The notes: generated by a model not told the origin, from the sequence alone. A stretch of 18,647 nucleotides of DNA from Clostridiales bacterium UBA6981 (GCA_002450075.1 DJYJ01000008.1:1-18647), one strand, 5' to 3'. Positions 1-6,481 are shown, numbered from the stretch's first letter. Translations and numbers: made by a program.

Positions 1-78
1 CACGGATTCAGACTGGGTGCAGCCCGCGACGGCAACGGCCGCTGCTGCGACGGCGGAGACTTTCCACAGATTCATCAT
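1..78 (-). CDS. potD: PotD-like substrate-binding lipoprotein, N-terminus only (runs off the window)
   Basis: Only 26 codons are present. They encode a short charged start, a hydrophobic Ala/Val run and a lipobox ending in V-A-G-C, with Cys at residue 20, so this is a type II signal peptide and the mature protein would be lipid-anchored outside the membrane. The start at 78 is preceded by a GAGGG ribosome binding site; a second ATG follows at 75. PotD identity is inferred from position: it is the last gene after potA-potB-potC, where the spermidine/putrescine-binding protein normally sits. The visible part has no ligand-binding residues, so substrate specificity cannot be judged. Confidence 0.6.
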   Translation of the reverse strand, partial: MMNLWKVSAVAAAAVAVAGCTQSESV

Positions 79-100
79 TTTGTCATTCCCTCATTTCAAG

Positions 101-120
101 GCGCGACACCATTGTCGCGT
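101..120 (-). promoter_or_regulatory. Intercistronic hairpin before potD
   Basis: A perfect 7-bp inverted repeat (CGCGACA / TGTCGCG, loop CCAT, one further G-T pair outside) sits between the -10 candidate and the potD ribosome binding site. No T-run follows, so it is not an intrinsic terminator. It may stabilise the 3' end of potABC mRNA or the 5' end of potD mRNA. Confidence 0.4.
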
Positions 121-129
121 TTGGAGGAC

Positions 130-138
130 ATTATAACA
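130..138 (-). promoter_or_regulatory. Extended -10 promoter candidate for potD
   Basis: On the minus strand the potC-potD gap contains TGTTATAAT, a perfect -10 with the TGn extension. No convincing -35 lies upstream, which extended -10 promoters can tolerate. Transcription would begin near 123, just before the 101-120 hairpin. A separate promoter would let the binding protein be made in excess over the permease, as is common for ABC importers. Confidence 0.4.
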
Positions 139-175
139 AAAACGAGGCGACTTGTGACGCGCAAATCGCGGCAAA

Positions 176-1006
176 TCACGACGCCTTCGTCTTGATTTTC
201 GCCTGGCCCTTCGAAGTGATGAGCTTCGAGAGGCCGACGAGCACGCACGTGAAGACGAGCATGAGGGTCGAAAGCGCGAACACCGACGGCAGGTTGCGCG
301 AGTGCTTCGTCATCGACGAGACGTACGTCGGGAAGGTGTTGGTGCCAGCTCCGTTCACGAACGAGGTGATGACGACGTCGTCGATGGAAAGCGTGAACGC
401 GAGAAGACCGCCCGCGACAATGCCGGGGAGAAGTATCGGCAGCTCGACGTGGAAGAACGCGTACCACGGCCCCGCACCAAGATCGTACGCCGCCTCGGTG
501 ATGCGGTCGTCGAAGTCCTGGAGGCGCGCAAGCACAGTCATCGCGACATACGAGACGCAGAACGTGATGTGGGCGATGAGGATAGTCCAGAAGCCGCAGT
601 TCACGTGGCACGCCGCGAAGAGCATCAGGAGCGAAATGCCGATCAGGATGTCCGGCATGATAAGCGGCGTGTAGACGAGCGCGTGGTGCACTGACTGCAG
701 GCGATCTTTCCACTTGTGCAGGGCTAGCGCCGACGTCGTTCCAATCGCGCACGAGGCGAGAGTGGAGAGCCCCGCGATGATTAGCGAAAGCCAAAAGCTC
801 TCCAGAAGCGATCTCACGGACTGGTGGCCGGTGAAGATGTACTTGTACCACTTCCCAGTGAAGCCGAGGAAGGAGCCATCCGACCCGAAGAAGCTCATAG
901 ATATGCCATTGGGAACAAACCCGTAGACGACCACGAGGATGATCGGCACGTAGAGGAACGCCAGAACTGCGGCGAGGATCATGACGGAAACCATCGAGCG
1001 CTTCAT
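176..1006 (-). CDS. potC: Spermidine/putrescine-type ABC permease PotC
   Basis: This 276-residue inner-membrane permease has about six hydrophobic segments. The cytoplasmic EAA loop that docks to the ATPase is visible as EAAYDLGAGPWYAFFHVELP. The start at 1006 is chosen because its ATG overlaps the potB stop as ATGA, typical translational coupling; a longer in-frame opening upstream lies inside potB. With PotB it would form the channel through which a polyamine delivered by PotD is imported using PotA. PotB/PotC-type permeases are also used for other cationic or small organic substrates, so polyamine is the family default and not proven. Leucine codons are mostly CTC/CTT, unlike the genes right of about 3700. 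Confidence 0.88.
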   Translation of the reverse strand: MKRSMVSVMILAAVLAFLYVPIILVVVYGFVPNGISMSFFGSDGSFLGFTGKWYKYIFTGHQSVRSLLESFWLSLIIAGLSTLASCAIGTTSALALHKWKDRLQSVHHALVYTPLIMPDILIGISLLMLFAACHVNCGFWTILIAHITFCVSYVAMTVLARLQDFDDRITEAAYDLGAGPWYAFFHVELPILLPGIVAGGLLAFTLSIDDVVITSFVNGAGTNTFPTYVSSMTKHSRNLPSVFALSTLMLVFTCVLVGLSKLITSKGQAKIKTKAS

Positions 1007-1917
1007 TTCGCAGCCCCCTCTTCCGCCGTAAAGAGACGCGCCGTCTGCGCCTCGAGGCGCTGGCGGTCGCGCAGGTCCTGCCGCCTCTTCCACCACATTG
1101 AAAGACCTATTGGAATGAGTACGCTCACCGCCATCACCGTAGCGAGCGCCGACGCGTGCGGGATGTTGCGGTTCTGGATCGCGCGCATGAATATCTTGTT
1201 GCCGATGAGGACGCAGTTCGTGCCGCCTAGCATCTGGGGGATGACGTACGAGCCGATCGCAGGGATGAACACCATGAGGACCGCGGAGACGAGACCCTGT
1301 CTGATCCCCGGGAGGAAGATCTTGCGGAACGCGTAGAAGTTCTTGGCTCCAAGATCACGCGCCGCCTCGAGGAGCGAGAAGTCGAACTTCTCGGCAGCCG
1401 TGTAGATCGGCATGATCGCGAACGGGAGGAACGAGTACACCGACACGAGCACAACCGCCGTCTCGGAGTCGAGTATCGTCGAATGTTCGGAACCGATCGA
1501 AAGAAAGTTGTAGCACGCCTGCAGCCAGCCGTCGGGATGGAGCATCGTCTTCCACGCGAACACACGCACGACGAAACTCGTCCAGAACGGAAGCATTATC
1601 GAACCCGCGACGATCGCACGCCAGCGCGAGTTCATGCGCGCGATCGCATAGGCGCACGGCACGGCAAGAACGATCGACCAGATCGTCACCTCGACGGATA
1701 TCTTGATAGTGTTCCAGATGATCGCGGGGTAGTCGGGATCGACGAGCTCGCGCCAGGTGGAAAGAGACCACTCCCCGACGCCGCCGGAGATGTCGTGCCC
1801 GTGGAAGGTGAAAGCGAGGACGATGACAGCCGGCACCGCGAAGAAGAGCGCGAGCCAGAGGAACGACGGCGCCGTTACGAGCCATTCGGCCCTTCGTGTG
1901 CGAAGCGGACTGTTCAT
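1003..1917 (-). CDS. potB: Spermidine/putrescine-type ABC permease PotB
   Basis: This 304-residue membrane permease has an N-terminal hydrophobic helix and about six transmembrane segments. An EAA-type loop (EAARDLGAKNFYAFRKIFLP) marks the binding-protein-dependent permease family. The ATG at 1917 overlaps the potA stop (ATGA), and its own stop overlaps potC the same way, so potA, potB and potC are translationally coupled. It pairs with PotC in the membrane. In the first roughly 190 codons I counted one CTG among 18 leucine codons, against 8 of 12 at the start of yidC; that is a clear difference in codon dialect. Length and order match standard potABCD operons. Confidence 0.88.
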   Translation of the reverse strand: MNSPLRTRRAEWLVTAPSFLWLALFFAVPAVIVLAFTFHGHDISGGVGEWSLSTWRELVDPDYPAIIWNTIKISVEVTIWSIVLAVPCAYAIARMNSRWRAIVAGSIMLPFWTSFVVRVFAWKTMLHPDGWLQACYNFLSIGSEHSTILDSETAVVLVSVYSFLPFAIMPIYTAAEKFDFSLLEAARDLGAKNFYAFRKIFLPGIRQGLVSAVLMVFIPAIGSYVIPQMLGGTNCVLIGNKIFMRAIQNRNIPHASALATVMAVSVLIPIGLSMWWKRRQDLRDRQRLEAQTARLFTAEEGAAK

Positions 1918-3035
1918 TGCTGCGCTTCCACCATGTAGCCGTCGTCGGGATGCCACCAGACGAAGACCTTGTCGTTCCACGTGATCGGCTCCTGGTCGAG
2001 GAGGAACCGCGAGTGCGGCTTGAGGGCCGCGATACGGAAGTCGGAGCTCTTGATCCAGTACTTGGTGTAGACGCCCTGGTAGACGATATCCTGGACCGTA
2101 GAGGGGTAGACGTTGATGGACGCGCCCTTCTCGGGCGGAGGCGGCGCGAGCGTCACGCGGATCTTCTCGGGGCGGACGGAGAGATCGACCTTCTGGCCGA
2201 CCTTAAGCTGCTTGTCGTTGTAGGCGCGGATGTCCGGGAACCCCTTGGGGCGAATCGTGCAGTAGTCGCCTTCGGTCGCGACGATCTCGCCGGAGAAGAA
2301 GTTGGTGTCGCCGATGAACGAGGCGACGAAGCGCGACGCGGGCGCCTCGTATATTTTCGCTGGGCCGTCTAACTGCTCGATCGTGCCGCGGTTGATGACC
2401 GCGATGCGGTCGGAGAGCGACATCGCCTCGCCCTGGTCGTGCGTGACGTACATGAACGTGATGCCGACCTGGTCGTGGATCGTGTCGAGCTCGAGAAGCA
2501 TGTGCTGGCGAAGCTTCAGGTCGAGCGCGGCGAGGGGCTCGTCCAAGAGCAGCACCTTCGGCCGGTCGACGAGGGCGCGCGCGATCGCGACGCGCTGCTT
2601 CTGGCCGCCGGAGAGCTGGGAGGGATAGGCCTCCGCCCGGTCGGCCAGGCCGACAAGGGAGAGGAGCTCCATCGCCCGCTCCTTTGCCTCCTTTTTCTTG
2701 ACGCCCGCGATCTCCAGCGGGAAGCAGACGTTGCGCAGCACGCTGCGCTGCTCCAGGAGATTGAAGCCCTGGAAGATCATGCCGATGGAGCGGCGGAGCT
2801 TCAAAAGTTCCCTGCGCGGCAGAGCGGTAATGCTCTCGCCGTCGACGATCACTTCGCCGGCGCTCGGCTGCTCGAGCAGGTTGATGCAGCGCACCAGCGT
2901 GCTCTTGCCCGCGCCCGAGAGACCGATGATGCCGAAGATCTCGCCGTCGTTGATCGTAAGGTTGATGTCCTCGAGCGCGACGATGTCCTTGTCGGCGGTG
3001 CGGTAGGTCTTGTTCAAGTGTCTGATTTCGATCAT
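1914..3035 (-). CDS. potA: ABC transporter ATPase, MetN-like N-terminal half joined to PotA-like C-terminal half
   Basis: This is a 373-residue ATPase with all ABC motifs: Walker A GLSGAGKST (38-46), Q-loop Gln89, signature LSGGQ (141-145), Walker B VLLLDE (161-166) and H-loop His199. The C-terminal part (about 245-370) is a TOBE-type regulatory domain. Residues 1 to about 150 carry MetN hallmarks (SGAGKSTLVRCINLLE, IGMIFQ.FNLL). From about residue 155 on, the text is PotA-like (DEPLAALDLKLR, GITFMYVTHDQ.EAMSLSDRIAVI, IGDTNFF). The frame is intact across the change. The start at 3035 has GGAAGG about 8 nt upstream. It is first in the potABCD operon and should power PotBC. It could be a natural mosaic, a recombinant, or an assembly join at about 2560-2600. 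Confidence 0.8.
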   Translation of the reverse strand: MIEIRHLNKTYRTADKDIVALEDINLTINDGEIFGIIGLSGAGKSTLVRCINLLEQPSAGEVIVDGESITALPRRELLKLRRSIGMIFQGFNLLEQRSVLRNVCFPLEIAGVKKKEAKERAMELLSLVGLADRAEAYPSQLSGGQKQRVAIARALVDRPKVLLLDEPLAALDLKLRQHMLLELDTIHDQVGITFMYVTHDQGEAMSLSDRIAVINRGTIEQLDGPAKIYEAPASRFVASFIGDTNFFSGEIVATEGDYCTIRPKGFPDIRAYNDKQLKVGQKVDLSVRPEKIRVTLAPPPPEKGASINVYPSTVQDIVYQGVYTKYWIKSSDFRIAALKPHSRFLLDQEPITWNDKVFVWWHPDDGYMVEAQQ

Positions 3036-3099
3036 GCTGTTTCCTTCCGATACTTCCCATAAATCAGGCTTGCCGAGCGAGATTCCGCGAGAGGGATTT

Positions 3100-3260
3100 G
3101 CGAGAGATTATTTGTCGCAGAGAAGGCAGAAAAGCGCAGGCATACTTAAGTGAGCGTCCAAATCTTTGATTTGGCTAACGCGAACTTATGCATACGAGCG
3201 AAGCGCGTCGCATTGTGTATTTCAAGCTTTTCTGACAAAGCTGCGGCGAAAAATATCCGC
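3100..3260. repeat. Interspersed intergenic repeat, copy A
   Basis: This copy aligns without gaps to 10966-11126. The core 3136-3260 matches at about 102 of 125 positions (hand count), and the first 76 nt at 67. The flank 3100-3135 aligns more weakly at equal length. The core contains a long hairpin at 3147-3188: TAAGT, GA, GCGT, CCAAATC, loop TTT, GATTTGG, bulge CTA, ACGC, GA, ACTTA. A second stem GCGA/TCGC lies at 3198-3211. A pair in the second stem changes from G-C here to A-T in copy B. It occupies the gap between the 3294-3331 terminator and potA. No transposase is nearby. Outside it, the 3036-3300 stretch shows nothing else I can name. Confidence 0.75.
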
Positions 3261-3293
3261 AAGGCGCCGAGTGGAATTGAGTGAGGCAAGCCA

Positions 3294-3331
3294 AAAAGAA
3301 AAACCGGGGAGCCCACACGGCTCCCCGGTTT
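3294..3331 (-). terminator. Strong intrinsic terminator after the Met/Cys-rich peptide
   Basis: A perfect 13-bp stem (AAACCGGGGAGCC / GGCTCCCCGGTTT, loop of 5) is followed on the minus strand by TTCTTTTT, giving a U-tract interrupted once. It begins 14 nt past the peptide stop codon. It either ends a self-contained small mRNA or acts as an attenuator before the downstream potA gene. The only alternative pairing found for its 5' arm is about 6 bp (TCTCCG with CGGGGA), which is weak. Confidence 0.9.
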
Positions 3332-3345
3332 GAAATACAAAAAAA

Positions 3346-3456
3346 TCAAGCGGGTATGCTGTCGGTGAGCGGAGACTTTTGCGCGCGCATCATCATGCAC
3401 ATGCTGCACATGCACATCATACCCATCATCATGCTGTTGCTGATCGAACGGGTCAT
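3346..3456 (-). CDS. Met/Cys-rich 36-residue peptide of unknown function
   Basis: The frame runs from ATG at 3456 to TGA at 3346. AAGGAG lies 9 nt upstream, an excellent ribosome binding site. The core (residues 9-23) is MMMGMMCMCSMCMMM; in total there are 11 Met and 3 Cys, in a C-x-C-x-x-C arrangement (15, 17, 20). The N-terminus is Ser-rich and the tail hydrophilic. I do not recognise a family. It has its own promoter (3649-3677), a structured leader and a terminator, so expression is well supported by context. Possible roles are a soft-metal (copper-type) binding mini-protein, or a leader peptide whose Met and Cys codons report charged-tRNA levels to a downstream gene. The repetitive ATG/TGC composition is a caution against over-reading the protein. 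Confidence 0.65.
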   Translation of the reverse strand: MTRSISNSMMMGMMCMCSMCMMMRAQKSPLTDSIPA

Positions 3457-3495
3457 GGATGCGGTCTCCTTTCACCTTGATTGCTTTGATCCTGA

Positions 3496-3642
3496 TTTTC
3501 AATTAAAAGTGGACACGTTTAATTGAAAAGGCGCCGCTTACGCGTCGCCCATCCGTGCAAAAGCACAGATGACGTCTCATACAGACTCCGACGCGCTTTC
3601 GCGCTATAAAAAACAGCTTTTTTCTGTTTTTTATAGGAGTCT
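3496..3642 (-). promoter_or_regulatory. Highly structured 5' leader of the Met/Cys-rich peptide
   Basis: Reading the minus strand from the predicted start at about 3642, four elements follow in order. First, AGACTCC pairs with GGAGTCT, enclosing two hairpins: a perfect 13-bp stem at 3604-3636 and CGCG/CGCG at 3592-3603. Second, a hairpin at 3551-3570 has loop TTTT. Third, a hairpin at 3530-3549 (GGCG, CGC, loop GTAA, GCG, CGCC) has a GNRA-type loop and is followed by TTTTC. Fourth, a perfect 12-bp AT-rich hairpin lies at 3496-3529. CGCGTC near 3592 could instead pair with GACGCG near 3543, so two alternative folds are possible. It matches no riboswitch class I know. It fills most of the gene-free 3457-3790 stretch. 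Confidence 0.55.
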
Positions 3643-3648
3643 AGTAAA

Positions 3649-3677
3649 ATTATAGAAGTGTCCGGAGGTAAAGTCAA
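3649..3677 (-). promoter_or_regulatory. Sigma-A type promoter for the structured leader and small peptide
   Basis: On the minus strand TTGACT (3677-3672) is followed after exactly 17 nt by TATAAT (3654-3649). The expected start, about 7 nt downstream at 3642, coincides with the first base of the AGACTCC stem of the leader. That agreement supports both calls. Confidence 0.8.
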
Positions 3678-3732
3678 TTGGTGAAACTGGATGAAATGTC
3701 CTCTTCCGCCGCGGCCGGGCTTGTTCTCTTTC

Positions 3733-3780
3733 GCAAAAAACGGTCTCTTTCCCCTTTTTGGGAAAGAGACCGTTTTTTGC
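3733..3780 (-). terminator. Intrinsic terminator of acpP (symmetrical, may work both ways)
   Basis: A 21-bp perfect stem (GCAAAAAACGGTCTC... with its complement, loop about 6 nt) starts 10 nt after the acpP stop codon. The arms end in A- and T-runs, so on the minus strand the stem ends TTTTTTGC. The symmetry means it could also stop plus-strand transcription. Confidence 0.88.
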
Positions 3781-3790
3781 TTCGCACGAC

Positions 3791-4018
3791 TTACTTCAGC
3801 GTGTCGAGATACTCGCAGATGCGGCCGACCGTGGTCAGCTTGGCCGCGTCGTCGTCGGAGATCTTGACGCCGAATTCGTCCTCGAGCGCCATGATCAGCT
3901 CGACCACGTCGAGAGAGTCGGCGCCGATGTCGTCAATGAGGTTGGTCTCTGCGGTGATGGTTTCGGGATCAAGCTCGAACTGCTTGGCCAGAACGTCTCT
4001 GATTTTTTCAAAATACAT
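3791..4018 (-). CDS. acpP: Acyl carrier protein
   Basis: This is a 75-residue acidic protein of normal ACP length. The phosphopantetheine attachment motif is G-A-D-S-L with Ser35, followed by the helix II sequence DVVELIMALEDEFGV. Once modified with 4'-phosphopantetheine it carries acyl chains during cytoplasmic type II fatty-acid synthesis. The start at 4018 has an AGGAGG site 7 nt upstream; a longer open frame to 4303 lacks one. It stands alone between jag and a strong terminator rather than in a fab cluster, with its own promoter candidate at 4157-4186. Confidence 0.96.
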   Translation of the reverse strand: MYFEKIRDVLAKQFELDPETITAETNLIDDIGADSLDVVELIMALEDEFGVKISDDDAAKLTTVGRICEYLDTLK

Positions 4019-4156
4019 GGTGGATTCCTCCTGTAAATGATGATTGTTTAAGCAGGAATGTGAGATGTCGCTGGAGCAAAAAGACAGGGATGAGGAGGAA
4101 GGCTTTGCGGGATTCCCGAGAGAAATCCGTGTCGGGCGAGGCGACAGCCGCAGGAC

Positions 4157-4186
4157 ATAATGGAAATATATGTTCAAGGCCGTCAA
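4157..4186 (-). promoter_or_regulatory. Promoter candidate for acpP
   Basis: On the minus strand TTGACG (4186-4181) and CATTAT (4162-4157) are spaced by 18 nt in the 229-nt gap after jag. It predicts a leader of about 130 nt. No terminator with a T-run separates jag from acpP, so read-through is also possible. Confidence 0.5.
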
Positions 4187-4247
4187 CGAAGTCCGGCGCG
4201 GATTTGGCCGGAAAGACCGTGAAGGATTCCGACGAATACCTGTCCGA

Positions 4248-5072
4248 TCAAGCCCACTCGCGGCTCTGGGGCTTGTTGCTGTCGTTCTGCTCGCCGCGGA
4301 CATAGCTGACGACGACGCGGCGGTTGGGCTCGGCGCCGGTGGAGGCCGTGGTGACGCCCTCGTAGTTCTGCAGCGCGGTGTGGATCACGTGGCGCTCATA
4401 GGAGTTCATCGGTTCAAGAGCCATGCTGCGCTTGTACTTGATCGCCTTTTCGGCCATCTTCTCGGCCAGCTTGGTCAGCGACTCCTCGCGCTTGGCGCGG
4501 TAGTTCTCCGCGTCGATGGAGATGTGCATGTGCTTGTCGCTGTCGTGGTTGACGACATAGTTCGTCAGATGCTGGATCGCGTCAAGCGTCTCGCCGCGGC
4601 GGCCGATGATCGCGCCCATGCCGCTGCCGGAGAGGTTGACATTGATGCCGCCGTTGTCGCGGCGGGAGATCTCGATCTCGGCGTCGATGCCCATGCGCTC
4701 CATCAAGCCGGAGACAAAGGCGCGGACAGCGGCGAAATCGGCGCTCTCGTCCGTGGGGGCAGGCTTCTTCTCGGCCTTCGGCGCGGGAGCGGGAGCGGCC
4801 TTTTTCTCTTCCTTTGCCTTCTTCGGCGCGGGGGCGGCTTCCTTCTTCTCGGCCTTCGGCGCTTCGGCGGGCTTTTCTTCGACGACCTCGTCGGGCGCCT
4901 CATAGCTCACGCGGATGACCGCGGGCTTGGCGCCGATGCCGAGGAAGCCGCTTTTGGGAAGCTCGATGAGCTCGGAGCCGAGGATTTCCTCCTCGCTCAT
5001 GCCAAGCTCGGCGAGCGCGGCGGCAAGAGCTTCTTCTCTTGTCCGGCCGGATTTTTCCAGATATTTGATCAT
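4248..5072 (-). CDS. jag: Jag/KhpB RNA-binding protein
   Basis: This 274-residue protein has the full Jag architecture. The Jag-N domain (about 1-55) contains the family-typical stretch GFLGIGAKPAVI. A low-complexity Ala/Pro/Lys/Glu linker spans about 60-110. A KH domain has its G-x-x-G loop as GRRG (157-160), and an R3H domain has R227-x3-H231. Jag/KhpB binds RNA, in Firmicutes together with KhpA, and influences cell division and envelope synthesis. It follows yidC with a 1-nt gap, the usual neighbour, so it belongs to the rpmH-rnpA-yidD-yidC-jag transcript. The gene normally next in many Firmicutes (mnmE) is absent; acpP follows instead. Confidence 0.93.
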   Translation of the reverse strand: MIKYLEKSGRTREEALAAALAELGMSEEEILGSELIELPKSGFLGIGAKPAVIRVSYEAPDEVVEEKPAEAPKAEKKEAAPAPKKAKEEKKAAPAPAPKAEKKPAPTDESADFAAVRAFVSGLMERMGIDAEIEISRRDNGGINVNLSGSGMGAIIGRRGETLDAIQHLTNYVVNHDSDKHMHISIDAENYRAKREESLTKLAEKMAEKAIKYKRSMALEPMNSYERHVIHTALQNYEGVTTASTGAEPNRRVVVSYVRGEQNDSNKPQSREWA

Positions 5073-5073
5073 A

Positions 5074-6444
5074 TTACTCTTTCTCCTGTTCGTTGCCGTC
5101 GGCAGCTTCGGCCGTCTCGGCGGCGGTGTCCGCCGCTTCGCTCACGGCAGATTCGACCGCGACGATCTCCTCGGCGACGGTCTCGTCGATGGAGACGTTG
5201 CCCTCGGATTCCTCGGCCGCGGCCAGCGTGGCCGCCTCGGCGTTCTCGGGATTGGTGAAGCGATCCGGCACATAGGCACGGCCGCGCGCATAGCGGCGGT
5301 TGCCGACCTGGGAGGCGGGCTTTTCCGCTTCCTTGATGCCGAGCATCTCGCGCCGGGCGGCGCGCTCTTCCTTGGCGATGGCGGCGCTGCGCTCGGCGTT
5401 GCGCTGCTTCTCGTTCTGCTGGATCTTCTTTTTGCTGGTGTTGGCGTTCTTCTCGGTCTTGCCCTCGGCGCGCAGACGCTCGGTCTCGATGCGGCGCTCC
5501 TCCAGCTCCTTCTCGCGGGCCTGGCGGGCGGCGTTGCGCTCGGCGTCCTCTTCGTCCAGCTTCTTCTTATAGATCTTGGTCAGCACATAGTCGCGGACCA
5601 TGCCGAAGACGCTGTTGCCGATCCAGTACACGCCCATGGCGGCCGGCATGATGAAGCAGAACCAAAGGCTCATCAGCGGCATCATCAGGTTCATGGTCTG
5701 CATCTGGCTCTGGGCGGCCTTGTCGGCGCCGGTCTGGGGGTTCGAAAGGTTCGCGACCTTCATGCCCAGCCAGGAAAGGCCGGCGGAGATCAGCGGGATC
5801 AGCGCCAGACCGATGACGGCAAAGCTGATGGCGGCGGTGCCGGCGAAGATCAGCTTCATCGTATCCCAGGGCACGTTGCCCAGGTTGACGCCGAGGAAGC
5901 TGAAGTCAAGGTTGACCAGCTCCTTGGTGGAGAGGCCGAGGCCCTGCAGATGCGAGATCGTCTCGTCCCAATGCTCATGCATGATGTTGGCGAGCTTGAT
6001 CTCGAAATAGGCGTCCGTTCTCGCGGGAGCGGTGTACCAGCCCTGCTCGGTGAAGAAGGTCCGAACGGCGTCAAGTACGCCGTCCGCTGCAAACATCATG
6101 CGGGAGAAGGGCTGACGGATGACGGAATAAAGCGCGATCAGGAAGGGAAACGGAATCAGAGACCAGAGGCAGCCGGACATCGGGTTGACGCCCTCTTCGC
6201 GGTAAAGCTTCTGCATCTCCTCATTGAGCTTTTGCTGGTTGCCCTCATGGCGGCGCTGCAGCTCCTGCAGCTTGGGCTGCAGGCGGGTCTGGCGCAACAT
6301 GCCCTTCTTGCTCTTGGCCTGGAAGGGCGTGAGGATCAGGTTGACGGCAAGAGCGAAGAGCAGGATCGCCGCGCCGTAGTTCCCGGTCAGGTTATACAGC
6401 CAGACAAACAGCCACGCAAAGGGCCTGGTAATGATTGCCCCCAT
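5074..6444 (-). CDS. yidC: YidC/Oxa1-family membrane protein insertase
   Basis: This 456-residue insertase helps fold and insert membrane proteins, alone or with SecYEG. It has hydrophobic segments at about 10-40, 92-110, 195-225 and 250-285, and the conserved cytoplasmic segment LQPKLQELQRRHEGNQQKLN. The C-terminal part from about 293 is unusually long: a Lys/Arg/Glu-rich, probably helical stretch to about 380, then an acidic Ala/Glu tail. No lipobox is seen at the N-terminus. At the position of the cavity arginine (R-x-x-x-x-P in characterised homologues) the sequence reads N35-LILTP, so Asn replaces Arg. The start at 6444 has AAGGAG 8 nt upstream. The gene sits 37 nt after yidD. Confidence 0.95.
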   Translation of the reverse strand: MGAIITRPFAWLFVWLYNLTGNYGAAILLFALAVNLILTPFQAKSKKGMLRQTRLQPKLQELQRRHEGNQQKLNEEMQKLYREEGVNPMSGCLWSLIPFPFLIALYSVIRQPFSRMMFAADGVLDAVRTFFTEQGWYTAPARTDAYFEIKLANIMHEHWDETISHLQGLGLSTKELVNLDFSFLGVNLGNVPWDTMKLIFAGTAAISFAVIGLALIPLISAGLSWLGMKVANLSNPQTGADKAAQSQMQTMNLMMPLMSLWFCFIMPAAMGVYWIGNSVFGMVRDYVLTKIYKKKLDEEDAERNAARQAREKELEERRIETERLRAEGKTEKNANTSKKKIQQNEKQRNAERSAAIAKEERAARREMLGIKEAEKPASQVGNRRYARGRAYVPDRFTNPENAEAATLAAAEESEGNVSIDETVAEEIVAVESAVSEAADTAAETAEAADGNEQEKE

Positions 6445-6481
6445 AGGATTGTCTCCTTTTTACATATTGTCTTTTGGGTCT

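Noticed and set aside
3100..3260. Repeat A/B as a conserved protein C-terminus (frame ending IWTLT in both copies)
   Set aside because: Differences are spread over all three codon positions and many change the residue, while stems are preserved. No start with a ribosome binding site was found.
3146..3502. Minus-strand frame of 118 residues through repeat A and the small-peptide locus
   Set aside because: It crosses a terminator and the repeat, has no ribosome binding site, and the start lies upstream of the well-supported Met/Cys peptide in another frame.
3281..3526. Plus-strand frame with many Met and His opposite the small peptide
   Set aside because: It has no promoter or ribosome binding site on that strand and starts next to the minus-strand terminator; the minus strand has all expected signals.
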